Origin: Syntrophotaleaceae bacterium
GTDB lineage: Bacteria; Desulfobacterota; Desulfuromonadia; Desulfuromonadales; Syntrophotaleaceae
Length of the DNA stretch: 64,000 nt
Reading direction: 5' to 3'
NCBI GenBank assembly: GCA_041390365.1
Contig: JAWKQB010000002.1
Location: forward strand, 624,001 to 688,000
In this document: positions 51,030 to 60,582 of the stretch, in pieces
How the letters are laid out: each line of letters begins with the position of its first letter
Position numbering within the stretch: the stretch's first letter is position 1
Notes under the pieces: model-generated
Databases searched by the model: none
What the model was told of the DNA's origin: nothing
Seen by the model: the letters and a program-made list of their open reading frames with translations, nothing else
Made by a program: the position numbers and the translations under genes

Positions 51030-54000
51030 TCACTCCCCGGTTTCCTCCCCCAGATACCGAGCAAAAACCTCGCGGATCTTTCCCGTGATCTTATGGTGAT
51101 GGTCGAGAAGTTGCCCGCCGGGGTTTTCCCCCTTGTAGCCGAGTGCGCGGGCCAGTCCTGTGAGGGTGGAGGGGTTGGCGGAGAGACGATCGGTAAACTG
51201 GTCCTGGATCAGCCGCAACTTGTTTTCCAGCCTTCGCAAATACTGGTAGCCATTGGCCAGGACAACGTATTCGCTGTTTTCTATCAAGTTTTTTCGCCTC
51301 AATGCCTTGAGGGCTTCCAGGGTGTTGGGAGTGCGAAGACCGGGATCGCCGCCGCCGAAACGAAGCTGCTGATACTTGACGAGAAATTCCACATCCAGGA
51401 GGCCTCCCCGGCCGGTTTTCAGGTCGAATGCATCCTCCGGTCCCTTCTGCCTGTCCGGCCCCTTTTCCAAACTCTCGCGAAGATCCTTGATTTCGAGACG
51501 GTGTTCGGGACACAGGGGTTTTTCAAACAGGATCTTGTCGATGAATTGCTGAATTCTGGCGGTAAATTCGGAGGGACCGACCACCGCCCTGGCTTTTAAC
51601 AGCGCCAGACGTTCCCAGATACGGGTCGATTTTTCATGATAGCCGCGAAAGGCTTCCAGACTGGTGACCAGGGGCCCCCGGTTGCCGGAAGGGCGAAGCC
51701 GGGTATCGATTCTGTAGACGTAGCCCTCACGAGTGGTCAGGGAGAGGACCGAGATGATTTTCTGCGCCAGGCGGGCAAAGTATTCCTGGTTGCTGATCGA
51801 TCTGAAGGTACTAAAGTTTTCCTTTGCAGGCCGGGTCTGACCGTCTTCCTCGAATATGAAAATAACGTCGAGTTCGGAGTGATAGGTGAGTTCCCGGCCG
51901 CCGAGAGTGCCCATGCCGATGATGGCGAAAGCCGCTTCGCGCCCATGACCTGATGGGCATCCGGGGAGACCGAAGCGGGGTGCCAGGTCGGCGCGGGCCA
52001 GGGCCAGGGCTTTTTCAAGGCAGACCTCGGCCAGCAGGGTGATCTGCTCGGCTCCTTTTCGAAGCTGGATTTCTCCGCGCAGATCATTCAGGGCAATCCG
52101 CAGAAATTCCTTGTTCCGGAAACCGCGCAGTTGATCCAGCAGCCCTTCTATATCGGCGGCCTCTTCCAGTTGGCGGTCGAGGTCTTGGCTCAGCATGTCC
52201 CTGCCCCTTGCTATCGGGGAAGAGACTCCGTAGACCAGAAAATCGAGCATTTCGGGGTGCTGAATGAATTCCCGGGACAAAAACTGACTGGTGCCGAACA
52301 AGCTTATCAGCAGTTTGATGATCGAACGGTTCTCTGCAAGCAGGGCGAAAAAGGTGGTCCGGGCTCGAAGCGCGCCGAGAAAGGACACCAGGTTGGCGAA
52401 TGCCCTGTCAGGTGCCGGCGAGGCGATCACTTCCTTCAACAGCAGCGGCGAAATCCGGTCCAGATGCCGTCGGGCCTGACGCCCGATACGGCCATAGGCG
52501 GCCCCATGACGGAGGATCAGAAGATTTTCGTAGGCGCTGTCAACTCTAACGAAACCGTTCTGCTGCAGAAGATCCCGGACCAGGTCGGGATCGGCCCCGT
52601 CGTCGAGCATCGCCGCTATTTCGCCGGTCACATCTTCCCGGGCTTCCTCTTCGCTCGTATAGAACAGGTCACGGTAGATGGCGGAAACGGCCTGGCGAAA
52701 ATCCTCCAGGGTCTTGCCGAAAACCGCCTCGTCCTGAAATCCGCAGCGACGACCAAGACGGGCGAACTCTACGGCATCAGTCGGCAGATTGTGGGTCTGG
52801 CGTTCCTCCACCACCTGAATCCGATGCTCGACCCTGCGCAGGAAGGTGTAGGCTTCGGTCAGGATGACGAAGGTTTCCGCATCGATCAAGCCCTCGGCCT
52901 GCAGCAGGGAGAGCGCCCGCAGGGAATTCTTTTCCCGCAGGGCAGGATGTTTACCGGCATGGATCAACTGCATCGCCTGGATAAAAAACTCGATCTCGCG
53001 GATTCCGCCCCGGCCCAGTTTGAGATTCAGTTCGCCCTCCCGCTCGCGGGTCAGGTTGCGATCGATCTTCTGTTTCATCACCTTGAGGTCCTCGATCATC
53101 GTGTAGTCGAGGTATCGGCGGAAAATGAAGGGCTCGAGATTTTTCAGCAGACGGTTGCCGAATTCCCGGTCGCCAGCCACCGCACGGGCTTTCAGCATGG
53201 CGGAACGCTCCCAGCTTTGGGCCCAGTTTTCATAATAGAATTCGGTTGCGGATTGGGAAATGGCGATCTCTCCAGACCGCCCTTCGGGTCTCAGCCTCAG
53301 ATCCACACGGAAGACGAACCCCTCTTCGGTGACCTGGTGCATGGCCTTGGTGATCGCTTCGGAGAGTTTTACGAAATACTGGTGAAGCGGCAGTTTTCGG
53401 TTCCAGCGGCCTGCCGGGTCTTGAATCCCCGTGGTTTCTCCCGCATCGCTGGAATAGCAGTAAATGAGATCGATGTCGGATGAGAAGTTCAGTTCCCTGC
53501 CCCCGAACTTGCCCATGCCCAACACCGTGTATCGGGCCTCCTCCCGCTCCCCGTCGCCGTCGGCGCCGATCAGGGGGGCACCATATTCCGATCGCAGCAG
53601 CCGGTCGCAGATTTCGTAGGCAAGCTGGAGGCAGGCGGAGGCCAGATCCGACAGCTCGGCTGTTGTCGTCGGCAGGTCGGCCAGGCCGGAAAGATCACGG
53701 GCTGCTATGCGCAGAATCTCCTGCTGCTTGAACACCCTCAGCTGACGCAGCAGATCGTCATAGGAGGAGTCGGCCGGAATGCGTCGGCGCAGATCGTCCA
53801 GCAGCTCCTCCTCGTGACGGGGAGCCGCGAAGGCGCCGGGCCGGAACAACCGGGGCAGCAGGTCCGGATGCCGGCAGAGGATATTGGTAAGAAACCGGGA
53901 AGCGCCGAGAAGGTTCAGCAGGATTGCGCGGAGACGGCTGTCGGCCAGGACCGGCCTGAGGTCGGGGGCGTTGCGGGAGGAGGCCAGCCGTTCCATGGCA

Positions 54001-54212
54001 TTCAGCGCCTGATCGGGATCGGAGCAGTGGCGGGCGGCCAGAGCCAGTTCCGTCAGTTGGTCGGAATCGATTTTTTCCCGGAGCAGGAGAAGGTTGGTGG
54101 CGCTTTTTTTCGGGTCTAAGAATCCCAGGCGGTCGATCAGCCGGGTCAGGGCCGCTTCGTCGCCGCTGCGGCAGCAGTCTGCGAATTCCTCGGTGATCAA
54201 ATCCGGCTCCAT
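51030..54212 (-). CDS. glnE: Bifunctional glutamine synthetase adenylyltransferase/deadenylase GlnE
   Basis: GlnE adds or removes AMP on glutamine synthetase under control of PII. The 1060-residue protein has two nucleotidyltransferase domains: the N-terminal deadenylase domain with GMGKFGGRELNFSSDIDLIY and the C-terminal adenylylating domain with GMGTLGGRELTYHSELDVIF, each followed by a helical GlnE-D2-like domain. It is about 110 residues longer than the E. coli protein. The start at 54212 has GGGAG upstream. It is the last gene of the gatC-glnE operon, 10 bases after mtnA. Confidence 0.95.
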   Translation of the reverse strand: MEPDLITEEFADCCRSGDEAALTRLIDRLGFLDPKKSATNLLLLREKIDSDQLTELALAARHCSDPDQALNAMERLASSRNAPDLRPVLADSRLRAILLNLLGASRFLTNILCRHPDLLPRLFRPGAFAAPRHEEELLDDLRRRIPADSSYDDLLRQLRVFKQQEILRIAARDLSGLADLPTTTAELSDLASACLQLAYEICDRLLRSEYGAPLIGADGDGEREEARYTVLGMGKFGGRELNFSSDIDLIYCYSSDAGETTGIQDPAGRWNRKLPLHQYFVKLSEAITKAMHQVTEEGFVFRVDLRLRPEGRSGEIAISQSATEFYYENWAQSWERSAMLKARAVAGDREFGNRLLKNLEPFIFRRYLDYTMIEDLKVMKQKIDRNLTREREGELNLKLGRGGIREIEFFIQAMQLIHAGKHPALREKNSLRALSLLQAEGLIDAETFVILTEAYTFLRRVEHRIQVVEERQTHNLPTDAVEFARLGRRCGFQDEAVFGKTLEDFRQAVSAIYRDLFYTSEEEAREDVTGEIAAMLDDGADPDLVRDLLQQNGFVRVDSAYENLLILRHGAAYGRIGRQARRHLDRISPLLLKEVIASPAPDRAFANLVSFLGALRARTTFFALLAENRSIIKLLISLFGTSQFLSREFIQHPEMLDFLVYGVSSPIARGRDMLSQDLDRQLEEAADIEGLLDQLRGFRNKEFLRIALNDLRGEIQLRKGAEQITLLAEVCLEKALALARADLAPRFGLPGCPSGHGREAAFAIIGMGTLGGRELTYHSELDVIFIFEEDGQTRPAKENFSTFRSISNQEYFARLAQKIISVLSLTTREGYVYRIDTRLRPSGNRGPLVTSLEAFRGYHEKSTRIWERLALLKARAVVGPSEFTARIQQFIDKILFEKPLCPEHRLEIKDLRESLEKGPDRQKGPEDAFDLKTGRGGLLDVEFLVKYQQLRFGGGDPGLRTPNTLEALKALRRKNLIENSEYVVLANGYQYLRRLENKLRLIQDQFTDRLSANPSTLTGLARALGYKGENPGGQLLDHHHKITGKIREVFARYLGEETGE

Positions 54213-54222
54213 GGGCTCCCGT

Positions 54223-55266
54223 TCAATTCTTTGTCAGCAATTCGGCGAGGGACTTCCGGTATTCGGGCCGGGCAATCCCTCGCTCGGTGATTATGGCGGT
54301 GATCAGTCTGGCGGGGGTAACATCAAAAGCCGGGTTGCGGACCCTGATCCCCGCGGGGGCCAGTTGCTGCGGTCCGGTGTGGGTGACCTCCCGGCTGTCC
54401 CGTTCCTCGATGGGGATATGGCTGCCGTCCGGTATGGCCGAATCGATGGTGGAGACAGGGGCGGCCACGTAGAAGGGGATGCCGTGTTCCCGAGCCAGTA
54501 CGGCCACCGTATAGGTGCCGATCTTGTTGGCGACGTCGCCGTTGGCGGCAATGCGGTCGGCACCGACGATCACGCAGTCGATCTCCCCCTGGTTCATCAG
54601 GGCGCCGGCCATGTTGTCGCAGATCAGGGTCACCGGGATGCCATCGCGGTGCAGTTCCCAGGCGGTCAGGCGGGCACCCTGCAGAAAGGGGCGGGTTTCG
54701 TCGGCGAAAACCATCACCTTTTTACCCGATTCCACGGCGGCCCGGATTACGCCGAGAGCGGTACCGTACCCTCCCGTGGCCAGGGCCCCGGCATTGCAAT
54801 GGGTGAGAATCCGGCCGTTGTCGGGAATCAGCCCGGCACCGTTGGCACCCATGATACGGTTGAGTCGGTCGTCCTCGGCCGCGATCTCCAGCGCCTCGGC
54901 CAGAAGACGCTCCTTGATCTCCCCAATGGACAGATCCTCGTGGGCTTTCGCCACCCTTTTCATCCGGTCCAGAGCCCAGAACAGGTTGACGGCCGTCGGC
55001 CGGGTCGCTGCCAGCAGGGCGCAGACCTCCTCGAAGCGGCGATAAAAATCGGAAAAAGTATCTGCCTCGATATCCCGGGCCCCGAAGGCCGCGCCGAAGG
55101 CCGCCGCAATGCCGATGGCCGGAGCGCCGCGCACCACCATGGTGCGGATCGCCTCGGCGACACCGGCGCAGTCCCGGTACTCCAGCCAGATTTCCTCCGT
55201 CGGCAGACGGCGCTGGTCGATCATGCGACAGACGCCGTCCCGGTATTCGATCGGTTTTATGGACAT
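54223..55266 (-). CDS. mtnA: Methylthioribose-1-phosphate isomerase MtnA
   Basis: MtnA isomerises methylthioribose-1-phosphate in methionine salvage. The 347-residue protein has MVVRGAPAIGIAAAFG, the catalytic cysteine in LTHCNAGALATGGYGT and the aspartate in VGADRIAANGDVANKIGT. No other methionine salvage gene is present, which is usual for species with partial or alternative pathways. It lies within the operon between gatB and glnE. Confidence 0.94.
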   Translation of the reverse strand: MSIKPIEYRDGVCRMIDQRRLPTEEIWLEYRDCAGVAEAIRTMVVRGAPAIGIAAAFGAAFGARDIEADTFSDFYRRFEEVCALLAATRPTAVNLFWALDRMKRVAKAHEDLSIGEIKERLLAEALEIAAEDDRLNRIMGANGAGLIPDNGRILTHCNAGALATGGYGTALGVIRAAVESGKKVMVFADETRPFLQGARLTAWELHRDGIPVTLICDNMAGALMNQGEIDCVIVGADRIAANGDVANKIGTYTVAVLAREHGIPFYVAAPVSTIDSAIPDGSHIPIEERDSREVTHTGPQQLAPAGIRVRNPAFDVTPARLITAIITERGIARPEYRKSLAELLTKN

Positions 55267-55275
55267 TTGAACCCC

Positions 55276-55316
55276 AGTTGCTCGTGGCTAGTTGCTCGTG
55301 GCTGGTTGCTGGCTGG
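55276..55316. repeat. GTTGCTCGTGGCTA-type tandem repeat
   Basis: Three to four degenerate units of AGTTGCTCGTGGCT occupy the gap between mtnA and gatB. The units resemble those after purD (336-471). Confidence 0.75.
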
Positions 55317-55335
55317 CGAAGATCGCCGCCAGTCA

Positions 55336-56775
<1,440 letters not shown>

Positions 56776-56795
56776 GATCGGTTCCTTCCCAATGA

Positions 56796-58262
56796 TTACA
56801 GTGCCGGACGGCGTTGATGCCAGTCGGTAGCCTGTTCGTAGGCGTACCCCGTGCGCAGAACGGTTTCTTCGGCGAAGGGACGGCCGATAACCTGCAGGCC
56901 GATCGGCAGACCGCCGGAGGAAAAGCCGCAGGGCAGGCTCATGCCGCAGGTGCCAGCCAGGTTTACCGGAATGGTGAAAATGTCCGAAAGATACATCTGC
57001 AGCGGGTCGGCGGTTTTCTCTCCGATGCGAAACGCCGGGGTCGGGGCGACGGGGGTCAGGATGACATCGACCTTGGTGAAGGCGTCGAGGAAGTCCTGCC
57101 GGATCAGGGTCCGCACCTTCTGCGCCTTGAGATAGTAGGCATCGTAATAGCCGGAGGAGAGGGCGTAGGTGCCAAGCATGATGCGGCGTTTGACTTCACG
57201 GCCGAAACCGGCGGCTCGGGTCTGGTTGTACATGTCGATCAAACCCTGGTTTTCCTCGACCCGGCGCCCATATCTCACGCCATCGTAGCGGGCCAGGTTG
57301 CTTGAGGCTTCGGCGGTGGCGATCAGGTAGTAGCAGGCGACGGCGTATTCCGTATGGGGCAGGGAGACCTCGACCGGTTCGGCGCCCAGTCCGCGCAGGG
57401 TCTCGACGGCGTTTTCGATCGCCTTCTTGACTTCAGGGTCGAGCCCTTCGATGAAATATTCCCTGGGCAGGCCGATCCGGAGACCTTTGACCCCTTCCCG
57501 GAGTGCTGCCCGGTAGTCGGGCACGGGCAGGTCGACGGAGGTGGAGTCGGCCGGGTCGTGCCCGGCCACGGCACCAAACAGAATCGCGCAATCTTCCACG
57601 TCCCTGGTCAGGGGCCCGACCTGGTCAAGGGATGAGGCGTAGGCAATGACGCCGTATCGCGACACCCTGCCGTAGGTCGGTTTCAGGCCGACCACTCCGC
57701 AATGGGCCGCGGGCTGCCGGATCGATCCCCCGGTGTCGGTGCCGAGGGCGCCGGCCGCCTGGCGGGCGGCGACGCAGGCTGCGGATCCGCCCGAAGAGCC
57801 GCCGGGTACGTAATCCGTATTCCAGGGGTTGCGTACAGGCCCGAAGGAGCTGTTTTCGTTGGAGCTGCCCATGGCGAATTCGTCCATGTTCAGCTTTCCG
57901 ACCATCACCGCACCCTGTTCCCGGAGCCTGCGCACCGCGGTGCCGTCATAGGGCGGGACGAAGTTGGCCAGAATCTGGGAAGCGCAGGTGGTCAGCAGCC
58001 CCTCGGTGACAAAAATGTCCTTGAGAGCCAGCGGAATGCCGGTCAGGATGTTTCCATTGCCGGCGGCAAGACGCTCATCGGCTGCAGCGGCGTCCTGCAG
58101 GGCCTGCTGCCTGTTGACCGTGATGAAGGCATTGATGCGCTCATCGGTCGCGTCGATCCGGTCGAGGAAAGCGGAGACCAGATCCTGTGCGGTAACCTTC
58201 CCTGCCCGCAGCAGATCATGCATTTCATGTATTGTCAGTTCTGTCAGATCCATTGAAGTCAC
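56796..58262 (-). CDS. gatA: Asp/Glu-tRNA amidotransferase subunit A
   Basis: GatA releases ammonia from glutamine for GatB. The 488-residue amidase has the catalytic Ser-Ser-Lys residues: the lysine in PLALKDIFVTEG, the cis-serine in PGGSSGGSAA and the nucleophile in LGTDTGGSIRQPA. Length is typical. An in-frame ATG three codons on (58253) is an alternative start. It follows gatC after 30 bases. Confidence 0.97.
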   Translation of the reverse strand: MTSMDLTELTIHEMHDLLRAGKVTAQDLVSAFLDRIDATDERINAFITVNRQQALQDAAAADERLAAGNGNILTGIPLALKDIFVTEGLLTTCASQILANFVPPYDGTAVRRLREQGAVMVGKLNMDEFAMGSSNENSSFGPVRNPWNTDYVPGGSSGGSAACVAARQAAGALGTDTGGSIRQPAAHCGVVGLKPTYGRVSRYGVIAYASSLDQVGPLTRDVEDCAILFGAVAGHDPADSTSVDLPVPDYRAALREGVKGLRIGLPREYFIEGLDPEVKKAIENAVETLRGLGAEPVEVSLPHTEYAVACYYLIATAEASSNLARYDGVRYGRRVEENQGLIDMYNQTRAAGFGREVKRRIMLGTYALSSGYYDAYYLKAQKVRTLIRQDFLDAFTKVDVILTPVAPTPAFRIGEKTADPLQMYLSDIFTIPVNLAGTCGMSLPCGFSSGGLPIGLQVIGRPFAEETVLRTGYAYEQATDWHQRRPAL

Positions 58263-58292
58263 TCCGGAAATTGCGCAGAAAGGGTGAAGCGA

Positions 58293-58580
58293 TCACTCGA
58301 TGACCCGGGGGACGAGGAAACATCCCTCCTTGGCAGCGGGAGCATTCTGCAAAGCCTTTTCCACTCCTATCGAGGGGCGTACGGCATCCCGCCTGAACGC
58401 ATTTTCGATCGGTACGGCATGTGCAGTGGGGATGATATGGTCGGTCTCCAGTTCATTGAGTTTATCCACGTAGCCGAGGATGGCATCCATGTCCGCCGTG
58501 AGGTTTTCCAGTTCCTGGTCTTTCAGGGCCAGCCGTGCCAGGCGGGCGACATGTTCCACCTGCTCTCGAGATATTTTCAT
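58293..58580 (-). CDS. gatC: Asp/Glu-tRNA amidotransferase subunit C
   Basis: A 95-residue subunit that stabilises GatA-GatB. The start KISREQVEHVARLARLAL and the later helix-turn with PTAHAVPIENAFRRD are typical. AAGGAG precedes the ATG. It is the first gene of the operon and has a promoter upstream. Confidence 0.96.
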   Translation of the reverse strand: MKISREQVEHVARLARLALKDQELENLTADMDAILGYVDKLNELETDHIIPTAHAVPIENAFRRDAVRPSIGVEKALQNAPAAKEGCFLVPRVIE

Positions 58581-58620
58581 TGGCTAAATGCTCCTTATGG
58601 CTATCAATTCGAAAAAAGTG

Positions 58621-58650
58621 AAAATACCACGTTAAAGAGCACCTGTTCAA
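58621..58650 (-). promoter_or_regulatory. Probable promoter of the gatC-gatA-gatB-mtnA-glnE operon
   Basis: On the minus strand TTGAAC (58650-58645) and TATTTT (58626-58621) are 18 bases apart, about 40 bases before the gatC start. Confidence 0.6.
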
Positions 58651-58822
58651 GAGTTAAGGCCGGATTTGTCGAGACACCCGCCGGGAGATGCATTTGTTGC
58701 TCGCCGGTTTTTGGAGCGAATGTTGCAAATCTGGTTTCTCTTGTCCATCACAAAGTTTTGTTGTAGGGTTTTGGCCTTCCAGTTCCGTAAAAAACCTAAC
58801 CGGCTTACGAAAGAATTCAGAA

Positions 58823-59668
58823 ATGCAGAAGCGGAAAAAGTTCGGTGAAATCTTGCTCGAAATGGGGGTCATCAACCAAGAGGACCTGGATAAGGCTTTG
58901 GCGCGGCAGAAAGTATCCAAACAACCCCTTGGCCAGATTTTCGAGGAATTGGGGGTTATCTGCGAGAAGGACATTCTGCGGATTCTCGCCCGCCAGTTCA
59001 ACCTCAAAAGAGTTGAGGAAATCAACCGGCCTCCGGTGCCGGAAAGTGCTCTGGAAGTCATCGATTCCTCCACGGCACTGGCCAAAATGGTTTTCCCCCT
59101 GGGGATAAAAAACAACACGCTGTATCTTGCCACCAGCAACCCTCTCGATTTTTCCACCCTTGACGATCTCGCTTTCCGTACCGGGTTGAATGTCGTTCCC
59201 TTTTTGGCCATCCCTTCGGAAATTACCCAGGCAATCAAGCGCTTCTATCTGCATGAACCTCTTCCCGGGACACAGGAGGGGAGCACGATCCTGGTGGTCG
59301 ATGATCACGACCTCTATCGAAGGACTCTGGCCGTTCGCCTGGAAAAGGAGGGGTACCGGGTCATTCAGGCCGTAACCGGTGCCGAGGCATTGAAAAAGGT
59401 ACTGGCGGGACAGCCCCAACTGATTCTGCTGGAAACGACCCTGCAGTCCATGAACGGCAAAATGGTTTTCGGAACCCTGCAGAGCAACAGCCTGACCGCC
59501 AAAATTCCGGTCATCGCCATGTCGACCCGCGACTATCCCGAGGAGGAGGCGCAACTTCTCGATATGGGCTTTTTCGATTTCGTCGCCAAACCCTTCAATT
59601 TTCAGCGCCTGCTTGCCCGCGTTCGCAGGGCCTTGAACTATTCCACAGGGAAAAAAACAAGGAAGTAA
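58823..59668 (+). CDS. MshEN (c-di-GMP-binding type) protein with a non-canonical receiver domain
   Basis: A 281-residue cytosolic protein. Residues 1-150 match the N-terminal domain of type II/IV pilus ATPases (MshEN/GspE_N): KFGEILLEMGVINQEDLDKAL and LGQIFEELGVICEKDILRIL have the paired pattern that binds c-di-GMP in MshE. Residues 154-275 form a response-regulator receiver with acidic D160/D161 and K256, but the phospho-acceptor aspartate is glutamate (E204 in LILLETTLQSMNG). There is no output domain. ATG at 58823 is chosen as the domain start; the upstream frame to 58688 looks like noise. Partners are not visible. Confidence 0.82.
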   Translation: MQKRKKFGEILLEMGVINQEDLDKALARQKVSKQPLGQIFEELGVICEKDILRILARQFNLKRVEEINRPPVPESALEVIDSSTALAKMVFPLGIKNNTLYLATSNPLDFSTLDDLAFRTGLNVVPFLAIPSEITQAIKRFYLHEPLPGTQEGSTILVVDDHDLYRRTLAVRLEKEGYRVIQAVTGAEALKKVLAGQPQLILLETTLQSMNGKMVFGTLQSNSLTAKIPVIAMSTRDYPEEEAQLLDMGFFDFVAKPFNFQRLLARVRRALNYSTGKKTRK

Positions 59669-59736
59669 ACGTTTTTGCCGCTTCCCCGTCTTTACGACAG
59701 AAAGGTCATGTTCAGGGAGTGTTCAGGAATTAGAGT

Positions 59737-59764
59737 TTGCTTTTTCTTGAGGTCATGCTAAAAA
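59737..59764 (+). promoter_or_regulatory. Possible promoter of the OmpA-like lipoprotein gene
   Basis: TTGCTT (59737-59742) and TAAAAA (59759-59764), with 16 bases between, lie about 70 bases upstream of the start. The fit to consensus is only moderate. Confidence 0.35.
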
Positions 59765-59834
59765 TAGTGGCAGTTTCCGGTCGGTCCGGAAGGTTTCAAA
59801 AAGATACAGAAAACGTGTACATAAGGAGCTCGTC

Positions 59835-60515
59835 ATGAAAAAAGCGTTGACATGCATTGCTTTGGTTTCCGTAGTTTTGGCGGGTTGCGCCCAGCCGATG
59901 ACCCGTACCCAGAAAGGGGTGGCGGTCGGCGCCGGAACGGGAGCGGCCGTGGGGGCCGGTCTTGGTCAGCTGATCGGTGGCGATACGGAGGGGACCTTGA
60001 TTGGAGCCGGTATCGGAGCTGCCCTGGGCGGTACCGCGGGCGGCTTCTTCGCCAATTACATGGAAAAGCAGGAGATGGCCATGCGCCAGCAGTTGGCGGG
60101 AGTCGAAGGAGCCAGTATCCAGCGTGATGCGGAAGTGCTGGCTGTCACCTTCCGATCTGATGTCCTGTTCGATGTCAATTCCTATGCCGTAAAACCCGGT
60201 GGCTTTGATGAATTGCAGCGGGTCGCCCAGGTTCTCACCAATTATCCGCAGACCAATATCCTGATCGCCGGCCACACTGACAGCACCGGCAGTGAAGCCT
60301 ATAACCAGGATCTTTCCGAACGCCGTGCGGCGGCGGTGAAAAACCAGCTGGTCAACTACGGTGTTGCGCCGATGCGCATGACGACCATCGGCTACGGCGA
60401 GATGAAGCCGATTGCCAGTAACGCCACCGAATCCGGCCGTCAGATGAACCGCCGGGTGGCCATCACCATCACTCCCCAGCAACAGCAGCAGTATCAGCAG
60501 CAGCCCGGCTACTGA
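59835..60515 (+). CDS. OmpA-family lipoprotein with glycine-zipper domain
   Basis: A 226-residue outer-membrane lipoprotein. Signal peptide MKKALTCIALVSVVLAGC has an LAGC lipobox, then a glycine-zipper stretch (GVAVGAGTGAAVGAGLGQ...GAGIGAALGGTAGG), and a C-terminal OmpA-like peptidoglycan-binding domain (IAGHTDSTGSEAYNQDLSERRAAAV). The tail is glutamine-rich. Similar to YiaD/Pal-like proteins. ATAAGGAG precedes the ATG. An intrinsic terminator and then the intron follow. Confidence 0.92.
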   Translation: MKKALTCIALVSVVLAGCAQPMTRTQKGVAVGAGTGAAVGAGLGQLIGGDTEGTLIGAGIGAALGGTAGGFFANYMEKQEMAMRQQLAGVEGASIQRDAEVLAVTFRSDVLFDVNSYAVKPGGFDELQRVAQVLTNYPQTNILIAGHTDSTGSEAYNQDLSERRAAAVKNQLVNYGVAPMRMTTIGYGEMKPIASNATESGRQMNRRVAITITPQQQQQYQQQPGY

Positions 60516-60547
60516 TTCTCTGCCTGTTGAATCGTAAAGCAGAACTG

Positions 60548-60580
60548 GCCCGCCCCGCTTTTGCAGGGCGGGCTTTTCTT
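60548..60580 (+). terminator. Intrinsic terminator after the OmpA-like gene
   Basis: GCCCGCCC and GGGCGGGC form the stem (60548-60555 and 60566-60573) followed by TTTTCTT. The adjacent group II intron begins three bases later, the usual position for class C introns. Confidence 0.92.
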
Positions 60581-60582
60581 TG

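Noticed and set aside
52131..53483. A 450-codon plus-strand frame opposite glnE, and similar long frames opposite ligA, ftsI, mraY and murC
   Set aside because: They lie wholly antisense to clear genes, have no recognisable domains and arise from the GC-rich codon pattern of the real strand.
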